In this document: positions 27,285 to 36,413 of the stretch, piece by piece
How positions within the stretch are numbered: the first letter of the stretch is position 1
How the letters are laid out: each line of letters begins with the position of its first letter
Assembly (NCBI GenBank): GCA_015350385.1
Contig: WNKI01000003.1
Location: 2,636,802-2,700,801 of the forward strand
Origin: Aculops lycopersici
Taxonomy: Eukaryota > Arthropoda > Arachnida > Trombidiformes > Eriophyidae
Direction: 5' to 3'
DNA length: 64,000 nt
Program-made: the position numbers and the translations under genes
Notes under the pieces: model-generated
What the model was told of the DNA's origin: nothing
The model's database searches: none
Seen by the model: the letters and a program-made list of their open reading frames with translations, nothing else

Positions 27285-29231
27285 ATGAGCGCCTCGCCAA
27301 CGAAGAAGGCAAAGACATCGCTCTATGATCCGACCGGCGATGCCAATTGGAAAGAGGGGGAGAATATCCCCTACTTGGCACTAGCCAATACTCTCAAGGA
27401 GATTGAGGCTAACTCCTCGAGATTGAAGATGATTGAAATCTTGTCGAATTTTCTTCAGTCTGTTATCTGCCTCTCGCCAAAGGAATTACCTAAATGCATC
27501 TACCTCATGCTAAATCAACTAGGTCCAGCCTACGAGGGTTTAGAGTTGGGTCTTGGTGACTCGATAATCATCAAGGCCATTTGTCTGGCCACTGGACGTT
27601 CGGACAGTCATATCAAAACTGAGCTCAAAGAAAAGGGAGATCTGGGATTGATTGCAGAGACGGCTAGAGTCAATCAAACACTATTATTTAAGCCAAAACC
27701 ACTCACTGTCGAGGTTGTATTCAATCGACTAAAGGATATAGCCGAGATGAAGGGTCAGTCGGTGCAGAACAAAAAGGTTGAAAAGGTTCAATCTCTTATT
27801 GTTGCTTGTCGAGAATGTGAAGCCAGATATATCGTCAGATCTCTGGCAGGTAAGCTTCGTATCGGACTAGCCGAGCAATCACTACTAGTTGCACTGGCTC
27901 GAGCTTTCATTATAGTTGAAAATTACATCAAAAAGAACAAAAAGTACAAGTTTGACTGTGATGAATTCAAGGCGGAAGTCAACGAGGCTGCTGAACAGGT
28001 TAAGTCGGCCTACAATCGATTACCAAACTATGATATTCTAACAAAAGTTCTACTAGAGGATGGACTTGATGGACTAGAGAATGGTTGCCAGTCGACAATA
28101 TCGGTTCCGATGAAACCTATGTTGGCTCAGCCCTCAAAAGGAGTAGATGAAGTGTTGAAAAAATTTGGCGAGCACAAGTTTACCTGTGAGTTCAAGTATG
28201 ATGGAGAGAGAGCTCAAATTCATCGTAGCGAATCAGGTAAGACTTACATCTTTAGTAGAAATCAAGAGAATACAGCAGGAAAATATCCTGACGTCTTGAA
28301 GGAGATTGGCGATTATGTGAAGCCAGAAACAAAGTCTTTCATTTTGGATTGCGAGTGTGTGGCATGGGATGTAGCCGAGAAGAGGATTTTACCCTTCCAA
28401 GTTCTGAGCACTAGGAAAAGGAAGGCTGGCGAGGATGAGGAGATCAAGGTCAAAGTTTGTCTGTTTGCATTTGATTTGTTGCATGTTAACGACAGGTCCC
28501 TTATCAAGCTACCCCTGGAGGAAAGGAGGAAAGTTCTACATGAAAGCTTCAATGAAACACCGGGCAAGTTTATGTTTGCGCAATCGAGAGATGTCGATAC
28601 TCTTGATGAGATGCAAGAAGTTTTGGACGAAGCGGTCAAGAGTTCTTGCGAGGGGCTCATGGTCAAAGCATTAGATTCAACCTATGAAATTGATAAAAGA
28701 TCTCAGTATTGGCTCAAGCTAAAGAAAGATTATCTTGAGGGAGTTGGCGATACAGTGGATGCCGTTGTTATTGGTGCCTACTACGGAAAGGGCAAGCGAA
28801 CAGGTGCCTATGGTGGATTTCTATTGGCTTGTTACGACGAAGAGAATGAACAATTCCAAACTGTTTGCAAACTAGGCACTGGATTCAAGGACGAAGATCT
28901 GGAGAATCATACCAAGTTCTTGAAGGAACATGTGATAGATAAACCAAAATCCTATTACGTCTATGACGACTCTTTAAAACCTGACGTCTGGTTTGAATCC
29001 GTCCAAGTTTGGGAGATAAAATGCGCAGATTTATCCTTGTCCCCTGTCCATAGGGCTGCGGTGGGCGTCCTGGAGAGTAAGAAGGGTATTTCGCTTAGGT
29101 TCCCGAGATATCTGAGGATACGCGATGATAAAAAGCCTGAGGACGCGACTAGCGCCTTGCAAATTGTCGACATGTACAACAACCAGGAAGTTGTACAAGC
29201 TCAAAATAACGAAAAGGAGAATGACGAATAA
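27285..29231 (+). CDS. LIG1: ATP-dependent DNA ligase 1, short form without N-terminal region
   Basis: 648 residues from the first in-frame ATG (MSASPTKKAKTSLYDP). Alignment begins at the human segment before WKPGQKVPYLAVARTF (here WKEGENIPYLALANTL) and runs to the C-terminus. It therefore covers the DNA-binding domain (about 20-270), the nucleotidyltransferase domain and the OB fold. Motif I is KYDGERAQIHR with the AMP-accepting Lys304. SRNQENTAGKYPD, FILDCECVAWD, SCEGLMVK and YWLKLKKDYL are the later ligase motifs, all intact. LIG1 seals nicks, mainly between Okazaki fragments. The roughly 260-residue disordered N-terminus of relatives, with the PCNA-binding PIP box and main nuclear signal, is absent; only a short basic PTKKAK stretch remains. 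The frame is open for 102 codons upstream with no ATG. There are no introns. An ATTAAA at 29261 may be the poly(A) signal. Confidence 0.93.
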   Translation: MSASPTKKAKTSLYDPTGDANWKEGENIPYLALANTLKEIEANSSRLKMIEILSNFLQSVICLSPKELPKCIYLMLNQLGPAYEGLELGLGDSIIIKAICLATGRSDSHIKTELKEKGDLGLIAETARVNQTLLFKPKPLTVEVVFNRLKDIAEMKGQSVQNKKVEKVQSLIVACRECEARYIVRSLAGKLRIGLAEQSLLVALARAFIIVENYIKKNKKYKFDCDEFKAEVNEAAEQVKSAYNRLPNYDILTKVLLEDGLDGLENGCQSTISVPMKPMLAQPSKGVDEVLKKFGEHKFTCEFKYDGERAQIHRSESGKTYIFSRNQENTAGKYPDVLKEIGDYVKPETKSFILDCECVAWDVAEKRILPFQVLSTRKRKAGEDEEIKVKVCLFAFDLLHVNDRSLIKLPLEERRKVLHESFNETPGKFMFAQSRDVDTLDEMQEVLDEAVKSSCEGLMVKALDSTYEIDKRSQYWLKLKKDYLEGVGDTVDAVVIGAYYGKGKRTGAYGGFLLACYDEENEQFQTVCKLGTGFKDEDLENHTKFLKEHVIDKPKSYYVYDDSLKPDVWFESVQVWEIKCADLSLSPVHRAAVGVLESKKGISLRFPRYLRIRDDKKPEDATSALQIVDMYNNQEVVQAQNNEKENDE

Positions 29232-29534
29232 TTATTGCCTCGTTAAAAACAAACACGCATATTAAAAGAACAAAACAAAAAGTATAAAGATTTTAATTAG
29301 GGTCTCTTAGTATACAATACTTTCCACCTCCCCTCCTCCTCCTCCTCCTCATGAATCCCGGTGGACTTGCCCCTCCGCCACTGTCATCACTCAAAATCAA
29401 TTATACTGTTGGTTTAAGTGCAATGACAAAACAATTATTATAAAGGAGTCGAAATCAATTGAGGGGGAAGAGTGAGTTGCAATTAGTGCCCACCTAATTG
29501 TATATTATTATGTCCATAATCAAATTATTGTTCT
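29232..29534. other. Convergent 3' spacer between LIG1 and V-ATPase G
   Basis: 303 bp with a (CTC)n tract at about 29331-29350 and a plus-strand ATTAAA at 29261-29266. No coding potential. Confidence 0.5.
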
Positions 29535-29912
29535 CTACGCCGAGGCCATAGCCTTTTCGTGCCTCTTGTTTCTATGCAACTTTGGATCGACATTGGTGAC
29601 CACATGTTCAATAAGACGATCCAAGATAATCTTCTTGGTTGAGTCAATTCTCTGGGCCATAGCTCCGAGCTTCTCCTCCGTCTCTGAATCTATCTTCTTC
29701 GCAACATCTCCCCTCGATCCCATGTGCTCAGTTTCATACTTTTGGAAAGCAGCTTGCCTTTCCTGCTTGAACAATTCAATCTCGGCCGCCGCCTCCTCTT
29801 TTGCTTGCTTAAGACGCCTTGCCTTACGCTTTCTAGCCTCGGCCACCTTCTCCGAGGCTCTCTTCTCGGCGGTTAATAGCAACTGGACCTCTTGACTGTG
29901 TTGACTTGACAT
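29535..29912 (-). CDS. ATP6V1G: V-type H+-ATPase subunit G
   Basis: 125 residues, near the usual 115-120. MSSQHSQEVQLLLTAEKRAS followed by a long charged helix (KVAEARKRKARRLKQAKEEA, then EIELFKQERQ) is the typical subunit G N-terminus. The protein is one helix of the E/G peripheral stalk that ties the catalytic V1 head to the membrane V0 sector of the proton pump on lysosomes, endosomes and apical membranes. The start ATG at 29912 fits the family start exactly. It has no intron. It is divergent from DDX52 (713 bp apart). Confidence 0.95.
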   Translation of the reverse strand: MSSQHSQEVQLLLTAEKRASEKVAEARKRKARRLKQAKEEAAAEIELFKQERQAAFQKYETEHMGSRGDVAKKIDSETEEKLGAMAQRIDSTKKIILDRLIEHVVTNVDPKLHRNKRHEKAMASA

Positions 29913-30625
29913 ATTTGTTAGTATATTATTAGAGTATAATAATTATAATTATGCACTAGATTGGAATATATGAAGAATTGAGTTGGGTTTGGTTGTAGTT
30001 CTAGATGATGATGTTGCTTTTCTAAGATAGAAGTGGAATTATTATGTTGTTTTGTTCGATAGTAGCAATAGTAATAAAGCTATCTTATTTGCTAATAATG
30101 AGGAGGAGAATATGATGAGTAGTAGGCTTTAATACGCTGAGCCAACTCTCATTTAGATAGACGCGATGAAGCTTTCTGATCTTCAAGATAACAAGACTCT
30201 TACTAGAAGTAGGAGCATAAAGTCTTCCTCTCTCCTAAGTCGAAATGACAATCTTCATGTAACGTTTGTTTTGTTGCAGGTGTTTCACCACATAAGCCAC
30301 AGGGAAGCAAGGGAAAAGTGTATCAAATAAAATATCGCACACAGTATGGCACCGTAGGCTGCCACTGGCGTGATTTGTCCCAACTTGTGACTCGCAAGCT
30401 CACAAACTCAGTCCTGCAGATTCTACTTTCAACCTCAACGCAGATTCCAGTCCTGCGTTTCCGTATTTTTCGGCCGCCATTCGATTAGAACACGTGCGTG
30501 TTGAATCAAAACAAACTTTACGAATAAGTTGTTTCACCACATTGACTTCAATATACATGTAGATCATAGATACTAGATCGTTTGATCAACTGTCTAAATA
30601 GTTTGTAGATAGTGTTCCTTTAATC
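29913..30625. promoter_or_regulatory. Divergent spacer between V-ATPase G and DDX52
   Basis: 713 bp between two divergent starts, expected to contain both promoters. I see no further gene and no clear core-promoter element. Confidence 0.35.
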
Positions 30626-31882
30626 ATGGGCAAAGGCTCTAGACCAAACAGCATCAAGACTACCGGCGACGACATATTAAGGCCTATAGACTCATTCAAA
30701 ACATTATATCAAAAGTATGCAGACATATCCCAACATCTCAAGGATACCATCAAAAAGTCAGGCTACCGAGCACCCACCGCGGTTCAATCTCAAGTTATTC
30801 CATTGATGTTGGATCGAAGAGAAATCATTTGCTCCGCTCCGACTGGATCGGGCAAAACTCTTGCATTTGTATTTCCGATTGTCTGTCAACTTAAGGAGCC
30901 CAAAAGGTTAGGTTCGTTTCGTGCTCTTATCCTGACACCCACCAGAGAGCTTGCGAAGCAAATCCATCGCGAAGCGCTTTGGATATCTCAGGGATCTAAT
31001 TTAAGAATTCACCTTCTGAAAGATGTCAAGGAGGCAGCCAAAAAGTTTAACCCAGAATCTCAGCATAAATTCGACATCCTCGTTACAACGCCGAATCGAC
31101 TCTCATCCCTTCTCAACACCGAACCTCCAACTATTTGCCTCAACAAACTAGAATGGTTGATTCTTGACGAATGCGATAGACTTTTCGAGATGGGTTTCAA
31201 GGATGATCTATCCATAATCTACAAGCATTGTCTCGACGCCGACAACTGTAAGCGAGCAATGTTTTCCGCAACCTTGGAAACTAAACTTGTAGAGTGGGCT
31301 CAGGTACAGATGACAAATGTCGTTACAGTTCAAGTGGGTGGCAAGAATAAGGCAGCCACTAATGTGGAACAAGAATTGATTTATGTCGGAAACGAGAGAG
31401 GAAAAGTATTAGCTATTAGAGAACTGGTCAGCTCTGGGATCGAGGTACCCGTTCTCATATTTGTCGAAACCAAAGAGAAGGCCAAATTTTTAGCCCATGA
31501 ATTCTTATATGATGACATCAATATTGAATTTATCCATTCGGAAAGGGAACAGAAGGAACGCGATGCAATAGTTACATCTTTTCGCGAAGGTAAAATTTGG
31601 TTCCTAGTTTGTACTGATCTCATGGGGAGAGGAATCGACTTCAAAGGTGTAAATGTTGTGATCAATTATGATTGTCCAAAAACCTATGTGTCTTATATTC
31701 ATCGTGTCGGCAGGACCGGGCGAGCTGGTCGGAAGGGGAAGTCCATTACCCTTGTTGCCGATGAGGATAAAAAGCACTTGGCTCAAATAGTGAAAGTTGT
31801 TCGAAAATCTGGTTGTCAAGTTCCCAAGGAGATCACAACGCTTTTGGCCAACCGGAAGCGTCGGCCAAAAGCGTTGGTTTAA
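30626..31882 (+). CDS. DDX52: DEAD-box RNA helicase DDX52 (Rok1)
   Basis: 418 residues from the ATG (MGKGSRPNSIKTTGDD). Helicase motifs in order: Q motif (GYRAPTAVQSQVIP); motif I APTGSGKT (71-78); Ia PTRELA; TTPNRL; motif II DECD (181-184); III SAT; GRGIDFKGV; and motif VI HRVGRTGRAGRKG (from 359). The segments KKFNPESQHKFDILVTTPNR and EQELIYVGNERGKVLAIREL are close to DDX52, not to other DEAD proteins. DDX52/Rok1 acts in the nucleolus on early 18S pre-rRNA processing. Relatives are about 600 residues with flanking N- and C-terminal extensions; those are nearly absent, leaving the core plus a short basic tail (NRKRRPKALV). Motif II has Cys where most DEAD proteins have Ala; the family itself often has Ser. 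It should be active. It has no intron. Confidence 0.9.
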   Translation: MGKGSRPNSIKTTGDDILRPIDSFKTLYQKYADISQHLKDTIKKSGYRAPTAVQSQVIPLMLDRREIICSAPTGSGKTLAFVFPIVCQLKEPKRLGSFRALILTPTRELAKQIHREALWISQGSNLRIHLLKDVKEAAKKFNPESQHKFDILVTTPNRLSSLLNTEPPTICLNKLEWLILDECDRLFEMGFKDDLSIIYKHCLDADNCKRAMFSATLETKLVEWAQVQMTNVVTVQVGGKNKAATNVEQELIYVGNERGKVLAIRELVSSGIEVPVLIFVETKEKAKFLAHEFLYDDINIEFIHSEREQKERDAIVTSFREGKIWFLVCTDLMGRGIDFKGVNVVINYDCPKTYVSYIHRVGRTGRAGRKGKSITLVADEDKKHLAQIVKVVRKSGCQVPKEITTLLANRKRRPKALV

Positions 31883-32347
31883 TGTAAATCTAAATCTTGC
31901 GTAATGATTGCGGATGAGTCGTTGTGATCGCTTCTAATACTGTTGCTGTAGATTCATTGTTGTCATGTTGGTGGCTGGCTTTGGGGTGCTATTATGTGTT
32001 GGTTGTTTGGATGTCATATTTACAATAGAAACTAGTTTTATAGCAAACAAATGTCAATCATTGGGTAATAAATTGACTGGTATATATAAAAATCTCTGTA
32101 TATTGGCCCAATGTTGCTTATTGAACGCTGTTGATAGATGAAAGAGTGGCACAGTGCATTGTGGGCAAATCATTATTCCCCCATCGTCCTAATTAACAAA
32201 TAGGCCAATATATCAACAATTGAAACAATATGATTCAATCCTAATCAGTTTGCGTCATCTAATTTGCGTCATCTATAAGAGGTGTGCTTGCACAACTCAG
32301 GTGAGGTTATACCTAATTAACATTCATATGTAAACAACACTAACAAC
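31883..32347. other. Convergent 3' spacer between DDX52 and basigin-like gene
   Basis: 465 bp with a plus-strand AATAAA at 32067-32072 and a 13-bp direct repeat (TTTGCGTCATCTA) near 32249-32275. No coding potential. Confidence 0.45.
32067..32072 (+). terminator. Poly(A) signal of DDX52
   Basis: Canonical AATAAA 185 bp after the DDX52 stop codon. Confidence 0.6.
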
Positions 32348-33232
32348 CTACAACTTTGCCTTCCGATCATAGGTTGCCTCCTTGTCTGGTTCGACTTTTC
32401 TATTTTCAGCAAACAATATAACACCCAACAATATCACTAGTTCGCCGATGATAAAAGCGGCCGGCCAAATAGCAATATATTTATCCTTTACTCTAATAAA
32501 TATAGATTTGCTATTCTCTGTAATACCATTACTCACTTGGCACTTGTACGTTCTCCTATGATCCTTTGTAACCCGATCAATTCTCATAGTTGAACAGGTT
32601 TCATTTACCTTCTCAACAACAATGCCATCCTCACCTGAATGGACCTCGTTCATGTCATTGTCATCAACAAACTTGGACATAAACCAACTAACATTCAATT
32701 GTTGGGGCTCAACATAGTCATCGCCAAATATGCAATCAATTTTGAGCGGTGTACCTTCATCAATAACAGCCGACCTAGTGGTGCTTGATTCAATATCGAA
32801 TTCATCAATGTAAGGCTTTGGTCTAACTTGAATGGTTTTTTCCATTTCATCCATTGAAGTTGAGGAATCTGTTGGATTCTTTAATTGGCAAGTGTAATCT
32901 CCAACATCAGAGTAACCAGATGATTTAATAACAATGGAATCGTCATTAACTATAAACCTAGAGTCTGTCCTATTAACTGGCTCCTTTCCACTACTCCTCA
33001 AGCCGCCGTTCTGTTTCTGCTCCTCAATTGTATACTCCCTTGTTCTAAACCAATCGAACTGGGCCCTATCTGCATCCTCCAATTTACACCGGAGCACAAT
33101 CTCGTGCCCCGGAGTCAAGGCTACATAATTGGCCGCAATTACTGATCCTGATGTGATGGTGGTTGCAATAATTGATAATAGATAACAATGGCACCAAAAG
33201 ACCAGCGCAAGAACTTGTTTGCAAAACAACAT
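32348..33232 (-). CDS. Basigin/neuroplastin-family Ig membrane protein
   Basis: 294 residues from the ATG at 33232; the six codons before it follow a GTG, not an ATG. A hydrophobic signal peptide (MLFCKQVLALVFWCHCYLL) precedes two Ig domains. The first has the Cys pair in IVLRC and GDYTCQL with Trp in FDWFR. The second has LKIDC, NVSWFM and RTYKCQV. The membrane segment IAIWPAAFIIGELVILLGVI carries the Pro and the Glu in mid-membrane that mark basigin and neuroplastin, followed by a short basic tail. N-glycosylation sequons (NRT, NVS, NET) lie in the ectodomain. In relatives this type I protein chaperones monocarboxylate transporters and PMCA pumps and mediates adhesion. There is no intron, unlike relatives with several. 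The family is firm; basigin versus neuroplastin is not resolved. Confidence 0.85.
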   Translation of the reverse strand: MLFCKQVLALVFWCHCYLLSIIATTITSGSVIAANYVALTPGHEIVLRCKLEDADRAQFDWFRTREYTIEEQKQNGGLRSSGKEPVNRTDSRFIVNDDSIVIKSSGYSDVGDYTCQLKNPTDSSTSMDEMEKTIQVRPKPYIDEFDIESSTTRSAVIDEGTPLKIDCIFGDDYVEPQQLNVSWFMSKFVDDNDMNEVHSGEDGIVVEKVNETCSTMRIDRVTKDHRRTYKCQVSNGITENSKSIFIRVKDKYIAIWPAAFIIGELVILLGVILFAENRKVEPDKEATYDRKAKL

Positions 33233-33891
33233 TTGTGGATATAACGACACAGGTGAGATGGATGAGTATTGTTTTGTTTAAATTGAATGCTAGTTTAGTT
33301 TACTAGTTAAATGATTTGATTTGATTTGATTTTCTCCTTCTATTCAATGGATCTAGAATTTGAATTTTTATTCTCAATTTCGAGTTAAAACTTGAGGTTA
33401 CACAATTGGGATCAGATATGATTATTCAATATATATAAAATATCTTCCCAGTTTTTATGAGTAATGGGAACACTGCGTGTTGTCCTCCTTTTCTTCCCAA
33501 CTCTCACTCTCGCTCTCGTTCTCGTTCTCTTCCCGTCTCTTCCTCTTTTCCTATCTCTCTAGAGAGCGAATGCAATTGTATAGGTGAGCAGCCAGCCAGC
33601 TAGCTTGCCAAACAGTCAGACAGCCAGCAAAGTGTGTCTTTGAGAATGACTGCTGCGCGTGCCTATGGCGAGTTCATATACCCACGCGAAGGCTTCGCGG
33701 CGCCTAGCTCTGATGCGTGAGCAGACGGCCGCGTTTCTCGCTATGCGCTCGAGCGGCCGTTGTGTTGTGCGCTGGCTCTCTGAACAAACCGCTGGTAAGC
33801 TAGCTAGCTAGCTTGCCAACCAACCAACCAACCAACAAACTTACCAACCATGAAACCAAACGACTGTCAGATTCATATGCACAACACAAAC
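33233..33891. other. Spacer upstream of the basigin-like gene with tetranucleotide repeats
   Basis: 659 bp. It contains pyrimidine-rich CTCTCGTT-type runs (33490-33560), (CCAG)n-like repeats near 33588-33600, (GCTA)n at about 33797-33814 and (ACCA)n at about 33818-33836. It should include the basigin promoter. No gene is seen. Confidence 0.45.
33797..33836. repeat. Tetranucleotide repeats (GCTA)n and (ACCA)n
   Basis: Two short tetranucleotide tracts in succession, about four units each. Confidence 0.8.
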
Positions 33892-34521
33892 TCATTGCTT
33901 CCCCCCGGCGCCTCCATCAGTCGTGGGCTCACAAATGCACTCCTCCGTCTTCTTTTCGCATCGCTTACAAACTGGACCTGACACTGATTCAACCTGCTTA
34001 TTACCCTCAGAATCCCTATAGGCAACCTTCGTTTGAACCACCGTTTTTCCATTCTTAGTTAAACGTTTAGTTTGGCGCAATCGTACACGCCAATGGGTTT
34101 TGTTAGTTCCCTTGATGCCAGCGCGACGCATCAGCTCCTGTGGGTCAATCTCGCCAATTGTACTGGGTGTCAGTGGTTGATTATGATCCTTCATGTTGAC
34201 CTTTTCCATTATGGCAGTTGGATTCTGGTTTCCCTTTGTTCTAACGGTGATTCGCTTGTGGTACCTAAACTTGGTGACCTTCTTCTTCTTGTCAGTGGGA
34301 GGCTGCGAGGCACTCTTGACAACCAGTTGAGAGTCAGTCGGTGGCGGCGGGATGTCTATCAATTGGGGCGCAACGCTCGGAGCCGCATTTGGGTCACCGG
34401 GTCCAGGGTCAGCTCCAGCCGATCCTCTCTGACTCTGGTCAGCAGCCGCAATCTTGATAGTGGCCGTCCGGTTCTCACTTCCGCTGTCCGGACTCTGGGG
34501 ACTCTCCGGACTTTCGCTCAT
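33892..34521 (-). CDS. Unrecognised 209-residue protein with a C-terminal Cys cluster
   Basis: The frame runs from an ATG (MSESPESPQSPDSGSENRT) to a stop 629 bp on. I do not recognise it. The first 75 residues are Ser/Pro/Gly-rich and look disordered, with several SP sites that could be phosphorylated. Residues 77-95 are strongly basic (KKKKVTKFRYHKRITVRTKG). A second basic block (HWRVRLRQTKRLTKNGKT, then VAYRDSEGNK) has alternating charged and hydrophobic residues suggesting strands. Near the end, VCKRCEKKTEECIC has four Cys spaced C-x2-C-x6-C-x-C, which could bind zinc. Ordered composition, lack of simple repeats and a normal start favour a real gene. The 407 bp upstream contain the inverted-repeat element. 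A nuclear or nucleic-acid-binding role is possible but unsupported. Confidence 0.6.
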   Translation of the reverse strand: MSESPESPQSPDSGSENRTATIKIAAADQSQRGSAGADPGPGDPNAAPSVAPQLIDIPPPPTDSQLVVKSASQPPTDKKKKVTKFRYHKRITVRTKGNQNPTAIMEKVNMKDHNQPLTPSTIGEIDPQELMRRAGIKGTNKTHWRVRLRQTKRLTKNGKTVVQTKVAYRDSEGNKQVESVSGPVCKRCEKKTEECICEPTTDGGAGGKQ

Positions 34522-34928
34522 GAGTAGATCTTGTCAATCAAACTTGATTGGTTTATAGAATGAATACAAATATTCAAGGGCTTTGACAAGGACAGGTGCT
34601 TATCTAACGCCTCTTCTATTACCTATTATCTTATAGCAATCATTCATTTAATCGTCTGACTCGAGAGGGGAAACTGCAATGTGAGAAAAAAAGGTCGTTG
34701 TTTTGAGTTGCCAAAACACAGTCGCTGCGAACCAAATCTAGCGTAACCGCTGCGCTCTTGCTAACCAAATCTAAGAAACCATCAAGCGTGAAGCCAAGCA
34801 AAAAAAGTTACGGCAATCAAACTAACAACAAATGCAGGTGATCAGAAAAATTTAAAGGAGCGTCCATAGAGCGCAATGATGATTTAATATTGGAAATCCT
34901 GTGTTTTGGCAACTCAATTCAACAAGCC
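34522..34928. other. Spacer between the 209-residue gene and AlaRS
   Basis: 407 bp. More than half is the 215-bp inverted-repeat element at 34703-34917. The rest should hold the promoter of the 209-residue gene. No trace of AlaRS editing-domain sequence is visible. Confidence 0.5.
34703..34917. mobile_element. 215-bp element with perfect 19-bp terminal inverted repeats (MITE-like)
   Basis: TTGAGTTGCCAAAACACAG at 34703-34721 is repeated exactly in inverse at 34899-34917. The match stops sharply on both sides. The interior has no coding capacity and includes the 11-bp direct repeat AACCAAATCTA. Size, short perfect ends and lack of coding sequence fit a non-autonomous DNA transposon. A target-site duplication is not clear beyond TT on both sides. 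The right end lies 11 bp from the AlaRS stop codon. Confidence 0.65.
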
Positions 34929-35966
34929 CTATTTTCCTCTCGCCTTTTTTCTAGCCTCCTCATATCCCTCCATATCAATGTCTAGACCGATTTCCTCGGC
35001 CATCAATCGGGTTAAATCAAGTGGAAAGCCATAAGTGTCATAAAGTTGCCATGCGACGTTTCCTGGTATTGTTTTGATGTCTCCGCCGAGCGATGCAACA
35101 GTCTTATCGAAAACCTTGCGACCCTTTGTCAGGGTCTTCAAAAATTGAGCCTCCTCCTTGTTAATCAGATCAATTATAGCTTGCGGGTCGTTTTTGATTT
35201 CAGGGAAAATATCACCAAGCAAGTCAATCACAACGTCCACCAATGATCCAAACATTCCTGGCTTGGCACCTAGTTTCTCTTGACAATATCTAGTTGCCCT
35301 ACGAAGGATGCGACGCAAAACGTAACCCTGTCCGGTGTTACTTGGCATTCCACCATCGGCGATTGCAATAGTTAGGGTACGAATGTGATCGGCCACAACC
35401 CTATAGGCCATATCGATGCCATCCTCGTCCTCCTTTCCAATCTTATAAGTGTACGGCCTACAACCGGTGCGATCTTGAATGGCCTCAAAGATGGGAGTAA
35501 AAACGTCGGTGTCATAATTCGAGGCCTTATCTTGCAAAACGGCAACTAGTCGCTCAAAGCCAGCCCCTGTGTCTACATATTTCTTTGGCAATGTCTCGAG
35601 AGTTTGGTCTTGTTTACGGTTGTACTGGATGAACACCAAATTCCAAATCTCAATCACCTCGGGATCGTCCATATTAACAAGTTTAGCAGCATCCCGGTTG
35701 CCTACCTTGTCGAAATGCAATTCCGTACAAGGACCACATGGACCAGAGTCGCCCATTTCCCAGAAGTTATCCTTCATTCCAAATGGTAAAACTCGCTCGG
35801 CGGGCACTCCAATGTCGAGCCAAATTTGTTTACACTCCTCGTCGGCGTCCAAGTTTTGTTTCTCGTCTCCGCCAAAGTAGGTGACATAAATACGATCAGC
35901 TGGCAATTTGTATACTTGAGTCAGTAACTCCCATGCCCAGTTGCAAGCCTCCTTCTTGAAATAGTC

Positions 35967-35999
<33 letters not shown>

Positions 36000-36278
36000 A
36001 GTATGATGATAAGTGTCCTTTCCGACATCATCTAAGTCGTTGTGCTTACCTCCAGCACGAATACACTTTTGCGAGTTGGTTGCTCGCTTGAGTTGCATCA
36101 GATCACTACCCTCCTCAGCTGTGCCTAGGAAGATTGGCTTAAACTGGTTCATTCCAGCATTTGCAAACAAAATAGTTGGGTCATCCTTGGGGATCACAGG
36201 CGACGAGGGAACGTGTTTGTGTTGGTGCTTCTCGACAAAGTAATCAATAAATTGCTTCCTAATAGATTTCGAGTCCAT
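34929..36278 (-). CDS. AARS: Alanyl-tRNA synthetase limited to the aminoacylation and tRNA-recognition core
   Basis: 449 residues from the ATG ([19 protein letters not shown]), ending in ARKKARGK. The frame aligns without gaps of note to human cytosolic AlaRS residues 1 to about 460. Class II parts: motif 1 region (about 33-50), motif 2 ([20 protein letters not shown], then [18 protein letters not shown], about 69-108), motif 3 region ([13 protein letters not shown]) and [17 protein letters not shown] of the tRNA-binding helical domain. The enzyme charges tRNA-Ala, reading the G3:U70 pair. Relatives are about 960 residues and continue with an editing domain, which removes Ser and Gly from tRNA-Ala, and the C-Ala domain. 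Neither follows here: downstream is a stop, 11 bp, then an inverted-repeat element and another gene. No splice donor is seen before the stop. There is no obvious mitochondrial presequence. It could be a minimal monomeric AlaRS or a truncated duplicate. Confidence 0.9.
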
Positions 36279-36413
36279 TTTTTATCTTTGTTTTGGTTGG
36301 TGCGAAACGATGGAACGGATTTTTATCGATTTGTTGGTGTTGTTGGTGGCGAAGATAATCTTAATATGGTATAACTGTGTTTTTAGCGTGCCTCGCCACT
36401 ACCTGAGAGTGAT

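Noticed and set aside
33233..33250. Six extra codons at the basigin-like N-terminus from a GTG
   Set aside because: Nuclear genes start at ATG. The ATG at 33232 leads straight into a good signal peptide.
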